Shown here: positions 38,847 to 47,742 of the stretch, in pieces | Position numbering within the stretch: position 1 is the first letter of the stretch | Layout of the letters: each line of letters begins with the position of its first letter | Source: Minwuia thermotolerans | Lineage (GTDB): Bacteria > Pseudomonadota > Alphaproteobacteria > Minwuiales > Minwuiaceae | Length of the DNA stretch: 64,000 nucleotides | NCBI GenBank assembly: GCA_021604565.1 | Contig: BQJF01000002.1 | Coordinates: 1 to 64,000, forward strand | Direction of reading: 5' to 3' | Notes under the pieces: model-generated | Told to the model about the DNA's origin: nothing | Seen by the model: the letters and a program-made list of their open reading frames with translations, nothing else | Database searches by the model: none | Translations under genes and position numbers: made by a program

Positions 38847-39044
38847 ATGACACAGAACACGCTGGACCCGAAACTGCTGGAGATCCTGGTCTGCCCGCTG
38901 ACCAAGGGGCCGCTCGACTATGACCCGAAGGCGCAGGAACTGATCAGCCGCCGCGCCGGACTGGCATTCCCCGTGCGGGATGGCATTCCCATCATGCTGG
39001 TGGATGAAGCCCGGAAACTGGATGACGCCGAGGGTGCTGCCTGA
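38847..39044 (+). CDS. Trm112-family zinc-ribbon protein
   Basis: This 65-residue protein matches the bacterial Trm112/YcaR family (opening [18 protein letters not shown]). Eukaryotic Trm112 activates several methyltransferases, and the bacterial form is of uncertain role. Only one cysteine (LEILVCP) remains, so the zinc site seen in some members is absent. Its stop shares a base with the DUF971 start (TGATG). The ATG at 38847 is the first in frame with homology. Confidence 0.9.
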   Translation: MTQNTLDPKLLEILVCPLTKGPLDYDPKAQELISRRAGLAFPVRDGIPIMLVDEARKLDDAEGAA

Positions 39045-39430
39045 TGACATCCATGGAGATGTACGACCAGGCCGGACGGCCACAGCCCACCGAAATTCGC
39101 CTGAAGAAGGCGGAGAAGGTACTGGAGATTGATTTCGAGGACGGGCGCAGCTTCGTCTTCCCCGCCGAGTTCCTGCGGGTCGAAAGCCCTTCGGCAGAGG
39201 TGCGTGGCCACAGCCCGACACAGCGCCAGTGGGTTCCGGGAAAGCTGCACGTCGGCTTCGAGAGTCTGGAATCCGTCGGCAATTACGCAGTTCGCATCCG
39301 CTTCGACGACGGGCACGATACCGGCATCTACTCCTGGGGTTTCCTGTACGAGTACGGCGACCAGTACGAGCAGATCTGGGACCGCTACTGCGAGACCCTC
39401 GACGAAATGGGCCTCAGCCGGGAACCCTGA
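39044..39430 (+). CDS. DUF971 family protein
   Basis: This 128-residue protein matches DUF971, a domain also found at the N terminus of gamma-butyrobetaine hydroxylase and in some Fe-S-linked proteins. Family features are PTEIRLKKAEKVLEIDFEDG, the PAEFLRVESPSAEVRGH loop and GIYSWGFLYEYG. Its function alone is not known. It is translationally coupled to the Trm112 gene and ends the run that begins with the thioredoxin-TPR gene. The tandem repeat array follows directly. Confidence 0.9.
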   Translation: MTSMEMYDQAGRPQPTEIRLKKAEKVLEIDFEDGRSFVFPAEFLRVESPSAEVRGHSPTQRQWVPGKLHVGFESLESVGNYAVRIRFDDGHDTGIYSWGFLYEYGDQYEQIWDRYCETLDEMGLSREP

Positions 39431-39463
39431 TCTGCTGATACGGCGATCCCGTACGCATCCCCA

Positions 39464-39985
39464 CCAGAATACAGCTCACCCGGGCTTGACGGGTGTCCAG
39501 TCGCCGGGGGTTGTGCGGCACTCCTGGGCTGCCGGATCAGGTCCGGCAGCGTCGTCAGTGCAGGTGGTGACACTGGTGCTCCCTGCATCCCCAACAAAAC
39601 ACGCCTCACCCGGGCTTGACCCGGGTGTCCAGTCGCTGAGGGCTGTGCGGCACTCCTGGGCTGCCGGATCAAGTCCGGCAGATGCGTCGGTGAGGGTGGT
39701 GACGCTGGTGCTCCCTGCATCCCCGCCACCCCACGCCTCACCCGGGCTTGACCCGGGGTCTAGTCGCCGGGGGTTGTGCGGCACTCCTGGGCTGCCGGAT
39801 CAGGTCCGGCAGCGTCGTCAGTGCAGGTGGTGACGCTGGTGCTCCCTGCATCCCCGCCACCCCACGCCTCACCCGGGCTTGACCCGGGTATCCAGTCGCC
39901 GGGGGTTGTGCGGCACTCCTGGGCTGCCGGATCAGGTCCGGCAGCAACGTCGGTGTGGGTGGTGACGCAGGTACCTTCCGCGCCC
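39464..39985. repeat. Tandem array of four ~131-bp units with two palindromes each
   Basis: This 586-base gap (39431-40016) holds no gene. Four direct repeats begin their first palindrome at 39477, 39607, 39739 and 39870, so the spacings are 130, 132 and 131 bases. Each unit contains CACCCGGG/CCCGGGTG around CTTGA (damaged in the first copy) and a GCTGCCGG/CCGGCAGC palindrome around a short loop. The units are nearly identical, implying recent duplication or gene conversion. Both palindromes recur at 5757-5966. Translated frames give stock peptides such as SPGLDPG and PDLIRQP that I regard as non-coding. Confidence 0.9.
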
Positions 39986-40016
39986 CACTCTCACACGCAG
40001 TCAGGTGATATTCCGC

Positions 40017-41027
40017 TCAGCCGTGCCACTCCGGCAGGCGGTCTTCCTCCACGGCGTGGCAGGCGACCATGGCGGCGCCGACGCTGACCGGTTTCGGGGC
40101 CTCGCGCTTGCAGCGGTCGGTTGCCAGCGGGCAGCGCGGGTGGAAGGCGCAGCCGGAAGGGGGGTCGATCGGGCTGGGTACTTCGCCGGCGACCGGTGTT
40201 CGCGCACGACCGGACATGTCCAGGTCGGGGATCGCGTCCAGCAGCATGCGCGTGTAGGGGTGGCGTGGCGCGGCGAAGATCACCTCCGTCTCGCCCCATT
40301 CCACCAGCCGTCCCAGGTACATGACGCCGACCTTGGTGGAGACGTGATAGACCACGGCCAGGTCATGGCTGATGAACAGGTAGGTCAGCCCGAGTTCGCG
40401 CTGCAGCTTCTTCATCAGGTTGAGGATCTGGGCCTGCACCGAGACATCCAGTGCCGAGGTCGGCTCGTCGCAGACCAGGAACTCGGGCGATCCGGCAAGG
40501 GCGCGGGCGATGGAGATGCGCTGGCGCTGGCCGCCGGAGAATTCGTGGGGATACTTCTCGCCATCCGCGGCGGACAGGCCGACCTGTTCCAGCAGTTCGC
40601 CGACCCGTTGGCGGATCGCGGCGTCACCCTTCACCAGCCGGTTGAAGCGGATCGGCTCCGCCACGATGTCCATCACCCGCCAGCGGGGATTGAGGCTGGC
40701 GTAGGGGTCCTGGAAGATCATCTGCATGCGGCGCTGGGCCGAGCGGTTGCGGGATCGCGCGGCACCGGAGGATATGTCCATGCCATCGAATTCGAGGCTT
40801 CCGGCGGTGGGGTTGTAGAGACCGACCACCAGCCGGGCGACCGTGGACTTGCCGCAGCCGGACTCGCCCACCAGGCTGAATGTCTCGCCCCGTCCGATCT
40901 CGAAACCGACACCGTCCACGGCCTTGACCACGGACTTCGGCCGCCGCTCGATCACCCGGTTCAGCCAGGGCGGTGAAACATCGAAATGGCGGACCAGATT
41001 GTCGACCTTCAGCAGGGAATCGGTCAT
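40017..41027 (-). CDS. Peptide-type ABC transporter ATP-binding protein (DppF-like)
   Basis: This 336-residue ATPase belongs to the second ATP-binding subunit of Opp/Dpp importers. Walker A is GESGCGKST, the Q-loop [10 protein letters not shown], the signature [15 protein letters not shown] and Walker [13 protein letters not shown]. The C-terminal [19 protein letters not shown] contains the cysteines that bind an Fe-S cluster or metal in this family. ATG 41027 overlaps the end of the DppD-like gene, which fixes the start. The product pairs with that ATPase to drive the DppBC permease. Confidence 0.93.
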   Translation of the reverse strand: MTDSLLKVDNLVRHFDVSPPWLNRVIERRPKSVVKAVDGVGFEIGRGETFSLVGESGCGKSTVARLVVGLYNPTAGSLEFDGMDISSGAARSRNRSAQRRMQMIFQDPYASLNPRWRVMDIVAEPIRFNRLVKGDAAIRQRVGELLEQVGLSAADGEKYPHEFSGGQRQRISIARALAGSPEFLVCDEPTSALDVSVQAQILNLMKKLQRELGLTYLFISHDLAVVYHVSTKVGVMYLGRLVEWGETEVIFAAPRHPYTRMLLDAIPDLDMSGRARTPVAGEVPSPIDPPSGCAFHPRCPLATDRCKREAPKPVSVGAAMVACHAVEEDRLPEWHG

Positions 41028-42013
41028 TGGCTGCCCCCCTGCGCCGGTTGTTGCTCCATCAGCCAGCAGGACGCGGAATGGCTGCCGTCGCCGATCAGGT
41101 CGGGTCGCACGGTGTGGCACTTGAAATGCACCTTCGGGCAACGCGGATGAAAGGCGCAGCCATTGGGAATCGCGGTCAGGCGGGGCATGGAGCCATCGAT
41201 CTGGGTCAGCAGGTCATCGCGACCCCCGATGGTCGGGATCGCGCCCATCAGCCCCTCCGTATAGGGATGCCGGGCCCGCTTGATGACGTCCTGCACGGGG
41301 CCGACCTCCGCGATGCGTCCGGCATACATCACCGCAACACGGTCAGCGGTCTCCGCGATGACACCCATGTCGTGCGTCACCAGCATGATCGCCGTCTGGT
41401 GTTCGCTGCAGAGCCGTTTCAGCAGGGTGATGATCTGGGCCTGGATCGAGACGTCGAGGGCCGTCGTAGGTTCATCGGCGATGATCAGCCGCGGCTCTGC
41501 GCAGAGCGCCAGTGCGATGACGACGCGCTGGCGCATGCCACCGGAGAACTGGTGCGGGTAGTGGTCCAGCCGCTCCTCCGCTGCGGGAATGCCGACTTCC
41601 TTCAGCAGGTCGAGGGCGCGCGCCCGGGCCTGTTTCTCGGTCAGGTCCAGATGCGTCATGATGGTTTCGACCAGTTGCTCCGACACCCGATAGAGCGGGT
41701 TCAGACTGGTCAGCGGGTCCTGGAAGATCGCGCCGATCTCCTTGCCCCGGATCTTGCGCATTTCGTCATAGGACAGGTTGTCGATGCGGCGTCCGTTCAG
41801 CAGGATCTGGCCGTCCGCGACCCGGCCTGGTGGCTCGATCAGGCCGATGATGGCGGCACCGGTCATCGACTTGCCCGCCCCGGATTCGCCGACCACACCC
41901 AGCACCTCGCCCGGCGCGATACTGAGCGAGATGTCGTCCACGGCGACCAGCGTGCCCTTTCGCGTCGGGAACTCGACGCGCAGGTTTCGGACTTCCAGCA
42001 GAGGATTGGCCAT
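41024..42013 (-). CDS. Peptide-type ABC transporter ATP-binding protein (DppD-like)
   Basis: This 329-residue protein is the first ATPase of the Opp/Dpp-type importer. Walker A is GESGAGKSM, with a Met where Ser/Thr is usual after Lys-Ser. The signature is [15 protein letters not shown] and Walker B is [12 protein letters not shown], and the C-terminal cysteine motif [14 protein letters not shown] follows the ATPase. The gene starts four bases after the permease stop and overlaps the next ATPase gene. The transported substrate is set by the binding protein at 44113-45699. Confidence 0.93.
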   Translation of the reverse strand: MANPLLEVRNLRVEFPTRKGTLVAVDDISLSIAPGEVLGVVGESGAGKSMTGAAIIGLIEPPGRVADGQILLNGRRIDNLSYDEMRKIRGKEIGAIFQDPLTSLNPLYRVSEQLVETIMTHLDLTEKQARARALDLLKEVGIPAAEERLDHYPHQFSGGMRQRVVIALALCAEPRLIIADEPTTALDVSIQAQIITLLKRLCSEHQTAIMLVTHDMGVIAETADRVAVMYAGRIAEVGPVQDVIKRARHPYTEGLMGAIPTIGGRDDLLTQIDGSMPRLTAIPNGCAFHPRCPKVHFKCHTVRPDLIGDGSHSASCWLMEQQPAQGGSQ

Positions 42014-42017
42014 GGTG

Positions 42018-42950
42018 CTATCTCAGCTTCGGGTTCAGGGCGTCGCGCAGCCAGTCACCCAGCAGGTTGACGGACAGGACCAGCAGCGCCAGGAAGACAC
42101 CGGGGAAGATCACGATCCACCACTCGCCGGAGAACAGGAAATCCTGCCCGATCCGGATCAGGGTGCCGAGTGACGGCTCGGTCGGTGGCACACCGACACC
42201 CAGGAACGAAAGCGTCGCCTCCAGCAGCACGGCAATTGCCAGGTTGATGGTGCCGATGACCAGTACCGGGCCCATGACGTTGGGCAGTACATGGCGGAAC
42301 ATGATCGCGCGGCTGGACAGGCCGATGACACGGGCCGCCTGCACGTATTCCTTGCTCTTCTCCACCATCGTCGAGCCGCGCACGGTTCGGGCGAACTGCG
42401 GCCAGATCGACATGCCGATGGAGAAGATGATGACGACCAGTGCCAGGGTCTCGTGGCTGCTGCCCGGCAGGACCGAGCGCAGCACACCGTTCAGCAGCAG
42501 TGCCACCAGCAGGGCCGGGAAGCTGATCTGCACGTCGGCGATGCGCATGATGACGGCATCGGTGGTGCCGCCGACATAGCCCGCGATCAGCCCCAGCGTG
42601 ACGCCGATGATGATCGACAGGATGACGGAGGCGAAACCGACCCCGATGGAGATGCGGGAGCCGTAGAGGATCGCCGAATAGAGATCGCGCCCCTGATCAT
42701 CGGTGCCCAGCGGGAAGCGCCACAGCCCGTCTTCCGTCCAGACCGGCGCCGTGAAGGCGTCGAGCAGGTCGAGGGAGGCCGGATCGAACGGATCCTGCGG
42801 CGTGATCAGCGGAGCGATCACCGCGGCAACGATCATCACGACGGCCAGCACAGTGGCAACGACCGTCACCGGGCTGGTGCGGAAGCTGTGCCAGATGTCG
42901 CTGTCGAGGAAGCGCGCGAAGTTGTCCTGAATGCGTTCGACGGGCCCCAT
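42018..42950 (-). CDS. Peptide-type ABC transporter permease (DppC-like)
   Basis: This 310-residue inner-membrane protein has the N-terminal DUF4245-like cap plus six helices of DppC/OppC permeases, with the coupling segment EYVQAARVIGLSSRAIMFRH that contacts the ATPases. The periplasmic loop after the first helix contains the typical FPLGTDDQGRDLYSAILYG. GGGGGAC precedes the ATG at 42950, next to the end of the DppB-like gene, and an open frame beyond is not used. Confidence 0.93.
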   Translation of the reverse strand: MGPVERIQDNFARFLDSDIWHSFRTSPVTVVATVLAVVMIVAAVIAPLITPQDPFDPASLDLLDAFTAPVWTEDGLWRFPLGTDDQGRDLYSAILYGSRISIGVGFASVILSIIIGVTLGLIAGYVGGTTDAVIMRIADVQISFPALLVALLLNGVLRSVLPGSSHETLALVVIIFSIGMSIWPQFARTVRGSTMVEKSKEYVQAARVIGLSSRAIMFRHVLPNVMGPVLVIGTINLAIAVLLEATLSFLGVGVPPTEPSLGTLIRIGQDFLFSGEWWIVIFPGVFLALLVLSVNLLGDWLRDALNPKLR

Positions 42951-42951
42951 G

Positions 42952-43935
42952 TCAGTGTCCCCCGCCGCTGCGCTCGACCCGCAGTCTGGGATCGACCACA
43001 TAGTAGAGCAGGTCCACGACCAGATTGATCGCGACGAAGATGAAGGCGACCAGGATCAGGTAGGTGGACATGACCGGAATGTCGACGAACTGGATCGCCT
43101 GCAGGAACAGCAGCCCCATGCCGGGCCACTGGAACACCGTCTCCGTGATGATGGCGAAGGCGATCAGGGAACCGACCTGAAGGCCAGTGATGGTGATGAC
43201 CGGCACCAGCGTGTTCTTCAGGGCGTGGCCGAAGTGTACCGCACGGTTGGAGAGGCCGCGGGCGCGGGCGAACTTGACGAAGTCCGTGCGCAGCACCTCC
43301 AGCATCTCGGAGCGGACGAGGCGCATGATCAGGGCGAGCTGGAACATGCCGAGCGTGAAGGCGGGCATGATGATGCTCTGCCAGCCGCTGACCGTCAGCA
43401 GACCGGTATCCCAGAGTCCGATGTCAACGGTCTCGCCGCGCCCGAACGTCGGCAGCCAGCCGAGTGTCACGCCGAACAGCAGGATCAGCAGGATGCCGAT
43501 GACGAAGGTTGGCAATGATATGCCGATCAGGGAGACCGTCAGAAACACATGCGATAGCCATCGTCTTGGATAGAGCCCAGTGTAGACGCCCAGCGGGACG
43601 CCCACGACGATGGCAAACAGCGCAGCGAGCAGGGACAACTCCAGTGTCGCCGGCAGCCGGTCCGCCAGCAGTTCATCGACCGGGCGTCCGATGCGGTAGG
43701 AAATGCCGAACTTGCCCTGCACCGTATTGCCGATGAAGCGGGCGAACTGCAGCGGGACCGGATCGTTCAGGCCAAGGTCCTGGCGCAGCTTGGCGCGATC
43801 CTCCAGCGAGGTGTCCTGGCCAACCATCTGGGCCACCGGGTCGCCGACATAGCGGAACATGGTGAACCCGATCAGTGCCACCACGAGCATCACCAGCAGG
43901 GCCTGGAAGAGGCGGCGAATGACGAAGGCGATCAT
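42952..43935 (-). CDS. Peptide-type ABC transporter permease (DppB-like)
   Basis: This 327-residue membrane protein is the DppB/OppB partner permease. It starts MIAFVIRRLFQALLVMLVV, has the family segment DPVAQMVGQ near the N terminus, six hydrophobic helices, and the coupling loop TDFVKFARARGLSNRAVHFG. It is the first gene after the binding protein. The 177-base gap between the two contains a strong stem-loop, so expression of binding protein and permease may differ. Confidence 0.93.
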   Translation of the reverse strand: MIAFVIRRLFQALLVMLVVALIGFTMFRYVGDPVAQMVGQDTSLEDRAKLRQDLGLNDPVPLQFARFIGNTVQGKFGISYRIGRPVDELLADRLPATLELSLLAALFAIVVGVPLGVYTGLYPRRWLSHVFLTVSLIGISLPTFVIGILLILLFGVTLGWLPTFGRGETVDIGLWDTGLLTVSGWQSIIMPAFTLGMFQLALIMRLVRSEMLEVLRTDFVKFARARGLSNRAVHFGHALKNTLVPVITITGLQVGSLIAFAIITETVFQWPGMGLLFLQAIQFVDIPVMSTYLILVAFIFVAINLVVDLLYYVVDPRLRVERSGGGH

Positions 43936-44059
43936 TCAGCTTCCCCGAAAACTGAGAGATAAGGGGGCGGCATCAAGCACCTGCCCCTGCCTGCGACCCG
44001 GAACGAAAGCATTCCGGTCAGGCCGTCGTCCGAACTCGAGTCGTCCGAACTGAAGCGGA

Positions 44060-44094
44060 GGCTCCGCCGCCATGACTGGCATCGCGGCGGAGCC
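44060..44094. other. Strong intercistronic stem-loop between binding protein and permease genes
   Basis: GGCTCCGCCGC (44060-44070) and GCGGCGGAGCC (44084-44094) form a perfect 11-bp stem with a 13-nt loop, 19 bases past the binding-protein stop. A weaker CCGGAA/TTCCGG hairpin lies at 43998-44017. Neither has a T-run, so they look like mRNA-end protectors rather than terminators. Confidence 0.6.
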
Positions 44095-44112
44095 CATCCG
44101 GTTCCGGATCGG

Positions 44113-45699
44113 TCAGTCCATGGTCACGTGGCGCCATGCGAACTGGTTGTCCGCACGCTGCTTCACGTTGACACCGTCCCGCGCGCCCCAGGCCAGGGCC
44201 TGCTGATGCAGCGGGATGTAGGCGATGTCACGGGTGGTGTGCACCCAGGCATCACGGATCATGGCATTACGCTTCACCGCATCGGTTTCCGACAGCACCT
44301 TGGCCGTCAGGGCGTCCACTTCGGGGTTGCAGTAGCGACCCAGGTTGAACTTGCCGTTGCCGGTATCGGCATCGTAGCAGCCATGCAGGTTGAACAGCGG
44401 GTTCCAGCTGTCGAAGGATCCCGGGGTCCAGCCCAGCAGGTAGAAGGAGGTATCCAGGCTGGGTGCCAGGACCTTCTTGAAGTACAGCGCCTTCGGCTGG
44501 GCCAGCAGGTTCACCTTGATGCCGATCTTGGCCAGCATGGAGACCACGGCCTGGCAGATCGCCTCGTCATTCACGTAGCGATCGTTCGGGCAGTCCATGC
44601 CGACTTCGAAACCGTCGGGGTAACCGGCATCATCCAGCAGCTTCTTCGCCAGGTCAACGTCCAGTTCCAGCCGCGTGAAGGCGGGGTCGGAGCCGTTGAT
44701 GCCGGGGGCGACCATCAGGGCGCTCGGCTCGGACAGGCCGCGCATCACCTTCTTCTTGATCGCTTCCACGTCGATGGCGCGATACATGGCTTCACGGACC
44801 TTGATGTCCTTGAACGGGTTCTTGCCCTTGATGTTGGAGTACAGCAACTCGTCGCGATGCTGGTCCATGCCGAGGAAGATGGTCCGCAGTTCCGGGCCGA
44901 CCAGCATGGTGGTGCCGGAATTGCTGTCGACGCGGTTCATGTCCTGCACCGGGATCGGATAGGCCATGTCGACCTGACCGGACAGCAGTGCCGCCACACG
45001 GGTCGCGTCGGAGCCGATGGGCTTCAGCGTGACCTTGGTCAGATTGTGTTCCTTGTTGGCGTTGTCCCACCAGTCCGGGTTTGCGACGGCGACGGTCTGC
45101 ACGTCCGCCTCACGGCTCAGCAGCTTAAAGGGACCGGTACCATTGGCGTTGCGGGTGGCGAAGTTTTCCTGATCACCGGTCGCGGACTGTGCGGAAACCG
45201 CACCGTTCTTTTCCGCCCAGGTCTTCGACATGATGCCCCAGGTGGCCCATTCGAAGTGCAGGATCGGGTTCGCGGCCTCGGTCACGAAATCAACCGTGTA
45301 GTCATCAACCTTGATGATGTCGGTGACACCGGCAAGGCGGGTCTTCAGATCGGAACCGTCGCCCCGGACGCGGTCTGCGGAAAACAGCACGTCGTCAGCG
45401 GTGAAATCCTCGCCACCGTGGAACTTCACACCCTTGCGCAGGTGGAAGCGCCAGCGCGTCGGCTCGACGATCTCCCAGCTCTCTGCCAGCGCCGGTTCGA
45501 TCTCCAGGTTCGGACCACGCCGGATCAGGCCTTCGTAGATGTTCGCCATGAAGCCGAGCGTGAAGGTCTCATTCAGGTTGTAGGGGTCCATGGAATTGGC
45601 GTCACCCTGGAAGCCGAACGTCAGTTCCTTGGCCTGCGCCGACCCGGCTGCGAGCGCAAGGACTGCCGCCCCGGCCAGCAAGGTATTGCGGATATTCAT
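44113..45699 (-). CDS. Peptide/nickel-type ABC transporter substrate-binding protein
   Basis: This 528-residue protein is a family 5 periplasmic binding protein. A signal peptide (MNIRNTLLAGAAVLALAAG, cleaved after AQA) precedes KELTFGFQGDANSMDPYNL. The conserved opening of the family (LAESWEIVEPTRWRFHLRKG and FTADDVLFSADR) and the second-lobe segment AMYRAIDVEAI are clear. It would capture a peptide or similar ligand in the periplasm for the DppBC-like permease. ATG 45699 is chosen because GGGAG lies eight bases upstream. It is the first gene of the transporter operon and is divergent from the cytochrome gene. Confidence 0.93.
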   Translation of the reverse strand: MNIRNTLLAGAAVLALAAGSAQAKELTFGFQGDANSMDPYNLNETFTLGFMANIYEGLIRRGPNLEIEPALAESWEIVEPTRWRFHLRKGVKFHGGEDFTADDVLFSADRVRGDGSDLKTRLAGVTDIIKVDDYTVDFVTEAANPILHFEWATWGIMSKTWAEKNGAVSAQSATGDQENFATRNANGTGPFKLLSREADVQTVAVANPDWWDNANKEHNLTKVTLKPIGSDATRVAALLSGQVDMAYPIPVQDMNRVDSNSGTTMLVGPELRTIFLGMDQHRDELLYSNIKGKNPFKDIKVREAMYRAIDVEAIKKKVMRGLSEPSALMVAPGINGSDPAFTRLELDVDLAKKLLDDAGYPDGFEVGMDCPNDRYVNDEAICQAVVSMLAKIGIKVNLLAQPKALYFKKVLAPSLDTSFYLLGWTPGSFDSWNPLFNLHGCYDADTGNGKFNLGRYCNPEVDALTAKVLSETDAVKRNAMIRDAWVHTTRDIAYIPLHQQALAWGARDGVNVKQRADNQFAWRHVTMD

Positions 45700-45960
45700 G
45701 AATTGTCTCCCGCTATGGTTCCCAGACATGTTTCAGGCGTTTGGCACGCCATTTCGCGGGCATAGTGGGCGTCTGCCGGAACAACCGTCAATGTCTTTGT
45801 CGGTTTTTTCAGGGAGTTCCGGTGTGCCCCGACGTCACCATGCCGGTCCAGGCATTGGCGTTCCGGCACATGGTCCGGTGCGTCGTTTGGCCAATGGGAA
45901 TCGCGGGACCGGCCAATTATCTGGGGGGCAGGGTCCAATGAACAAACCGAAGAGGTTGTC

Positions 45961-46332
45961 ATGAAGAAATTTGTAGTTGCTACCGCCATGGCGCTTGCGC
46001 TCGGCACTGGCGCCGCACAGGCTGCGGGCGATGTCGAGGCTGGCAAGAAGGTCTTCAAGAAGTGCGCGATCTGCCACTCGCTCGAAGAAGGCAAGAAGAA
46101 GGTCGGCCCGTCACTGCATGGAATGTTCGGGCGCGCTGCCGGTTCGCTGGAGGGTTTTCGCTTCTCCAATGCCATGAAGGATTCCGGCATTGTCTGGGAC
46201 GAAGAGACCGTCGCGGCCTACCTGAAGGATCCGCGCGGCTACATCCCGAAGAACAAGATGGCGTTTCCGGGCCTGAAGAAGCAGAAGGACCTGGACAACA
46301 TCATCGCGTTCCTGAAGGCGGAGACGATGTAG
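45961..46332 (+). CDS. Class I cytochrome c (c2/c550-like), periplasmic
   Basis: This 123-residue protein has a signal peptide (MKKFVVATAMALALGTGAA, cleaved after AQA) and a single c-type heme site CAICH at about residues 35-39. The distal Met ligand lies in NKMAFPGLKK. The fold matches small electron carriers of the cytochrome c2 type that pass electrons to terminal oxidases. AGAGG precedes the ATG at 45961. It is a lone gene, followed by a GC-rich hairpin, with a 261-base divergent gap upstream in which I see no convincing promoter. Confidence 0.94.
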   Translation: MKKFVVATAMALALGTGAAQAAGDVEAGKKVFKKCAICHSLEEGKKKVGPSLHGMFGRAAGSLEGFRFSNAMKDSGIVWDEETVAAYLKDPRGYIPKNKMAFPGLKKQKDLDNIIAFLKAETM

Positions 46333-46362
46333 TCCGGACAGGGGTCACGGAGCGTTGAAGGC

Positions 46363-46388
46363 GAGGGATACCGGAAACGGTGTCCCTC
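46363..46388 (+). terminator. Hairpin after the cytochrome c gene
   Basis: An 11-bp stem (46363-46373 and 46378-46388, one G-T pair) is closed by a GAAA tetraloop, 30 bases past the stop codon. It has no T-run, so termination is probable rather than certain. Confidence 0.45.
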
Positions 46389-46500
46389 TGATCTTCCGTG
46401 TCAGCCGACCCGGTCGAGGCCTGCAAGGTCAACAGCATTGGTAGGGTCAGGTTAATAGGATATTATCAATTCGCAGGCACACTTGCCGACCCAGTTGCGC

Positions 46501-47064
46501 ATGGAAGGTCTGTTCGAGACAATGGTTTCCCCGGCACCGGTTCATGATCAGGACTCCCCGTCAGAAGACCTCTGGGTCAATCTGGACCCGGATATGGTGT
46601 GCCGTGATCCCTTGCTGCTGGAACTCCACAAGTACTGGGACAGCAAGAGGAATGGTCGGAAGTTTCCGTCCCGACGGGATATCGACCCCGCCGAAATTCC
46701 GCGTCACCTGGGCAATGTCTTCCTGATCGACGTGTCGCACGAGCCGTTGCGGCTGCGTTACCGGTTGCTGGGCACCCGCATCACCGACGTCATGCGGCGT
46801 GATTCAACCGGCAAGTTCTACGACGAGATCTATGCACCTGACCTGCTCGAAGCCATCTATCGCAGCTTTCACTGGATGTTCGAGAACGGCCAGCCGCTCA
46901 GGACGCATGGGGAGAGCTATTACCCCGACAGGAATTTCTATACATACGAGGCGCTGAACCTGCCTCTGTCGGCGGATGGCGAGACCATCGACATGGTCTT
47001 CGGTGGGCTTGTGTTTCACCCGAAGATTCCGCCGAGGCCCGATTCCGTTCTGGATCAGCGCTGA
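46501..47064 (+). CDS. PAS-like (PAS_5/DUF1491-type) protein
   Basis: This protein of about 187 residues resembles the PAS_5 group of single-domain proteins common in alphaproteobacteria. The features are PAEIPRHLGNVFLIDV, RLRYRLLGTRITDVMRRD and the closing NLPLSADGETIDMVFGGLVF. It has no output domain, so it may bind a small molecule or partner and signal in trans. The start is uncertain: ATG 46501 is used here, TTG 46483 and ATG 46522 are alternatives, and none has a clear ribosome site. Confidence 0.75.
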   Translation: MEGLFETMVSPAPVHDQDSPSEDLWVNLDPDMVCRDPLLLELHKYWDSKRNGRKFPSRRDIDPAEIPRHLGNVFLIDVSHEPLRLRYRLLGTRITDVMRRDSTGKFYDEIYAPDLLEAIYRSFHWMFENGQPLRTHGESYYPDRNFYTYEALNLPLSADGETIDMVFGGLVFHPKIPPRPDSVLDQR

Positions 47065-47100
47065 AGCTGAAGCGATCCACTGCCTGGTCGCATCGCCGAC

Positions 47101-47706
47101 TCACTCCCCAACGGCGGCGGGTCCCAGCAGATGACGGCGGAACCGGTCCTTCAGCCATGCGCCATCCTTTGGCGGCAGGGCGAAGGGTGATGCCTCCGCC
47201 CGCACCTTCAGCCAGGCGAAGACAGGGCCCTTGCCGCTGGACACGGTCCGGAGCGCATCGTCCAGTTCCGCATTGGTGCTGGCGCTGACGATGGTGGGAA
47301 AGCCCGCTGCACGGGCGATCCCGGCCAGATCGACACCGGCGGCCGTGTGCGTCGCCTGCATGCCGGTCTCGCCATAGCTCTCGTTGTCGAAGACGACGAT
47401 GGCAAGGTTGCCGGGGCGCTGGACCGCGACCGTGGCAAGTGCGCCGAGACCCATCAGCTGTTCGCCGTCGCCGGTCACCACGATCACGCGTTTCTCCGGC
47501 TGTGCCAGGGCCAGTCCCAGGCCCATCGCCGCTGCCCCGCCCATGGCGCCCCAGAGCGGAAACGTGCTGTGCCTGTCACCGGCAGCCGTCAGATCCCAGA
47601 CCGTGGCACCCAGTCCGGCGATGACCAGCGCATCGGGGTTCTCGTCCAGCAGCCGCTGCGCGACCTCGCGGCGGCGGATCTCGAATGTATTGGCGCGGTC
47701 GGTCAT
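47101..47706 (-). CDS. TPP-dependent decarboxylase, TPP-binding (C-terminal) subunit
   Basis: This 201-residue protein is a stand-alone TPP-binding domain like the beta subunit of sulfopyruvate or phosphonopyruvate decarboxylase. The diphosphate/Mg motif is visible as GDGEQLMGLGALATV followed by VVFDNESYGETG. Alone it cannot be active, because the catalytic glutamate lies on the PYR-domain subunit. The likely partner is encoded at 49246-49758 on the same strand. GGGGAAG precedes the ATG at 47706. The true substrate is unknown; 3-sulfopyruvate and phosphonopyruvate are candidates from the family. Confidence 0.83.
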   Translation of the reverse strand: MTDRANTFEIRRREVAQRLLDENPDALVIAGLGATVWDLTAAGDRHSTFPLWGAMGGAAAMGLGLALAQPEKRVIVVTGDGEQLMGLGALATVAVQRPGNLAIVVFDNESYGETGMQATHTAAGVDLAGIARAAGFPTIVSASTNAELDDALRTVSSGKGPVFAWLKVRAEASPFALPPKDGAWLKDRFRRHLLGPAAVGE

Positions 47707-47742
47707 GGCATCTTCCCCAGTCAGTCTCATCCCCGTCTCGGG

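Noticed and set aside
39476-39947. Short open frames with SPGLDPG or PDLIRQP-like peptides in the repeat array
   Set aside because: They occur on both strands and repeat with the DNA unit; similar stock peptides arise from non-coding palindromic repeats in alphaproteobacteria.
39464-39985. CRISPR array
   Set aside because: The repeated units are about 131 bp and continuous, with no short repeats separated by unique spacers, and no cas genes are near.
40017-45699. Naming the transporter as a nickel importer
   Set aside because: Family 5 binding proteins include nickel, dipeptide and oligopeptide types; nothing in the sequence decides, so only a peptide-type label is given.
45700-45960. Promoters in the gap between the binding-protein and cytochrome c genes
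   Set aside because: TTGACG and TTGGCC occur but no -10 element lies at 15-19 bases from either.
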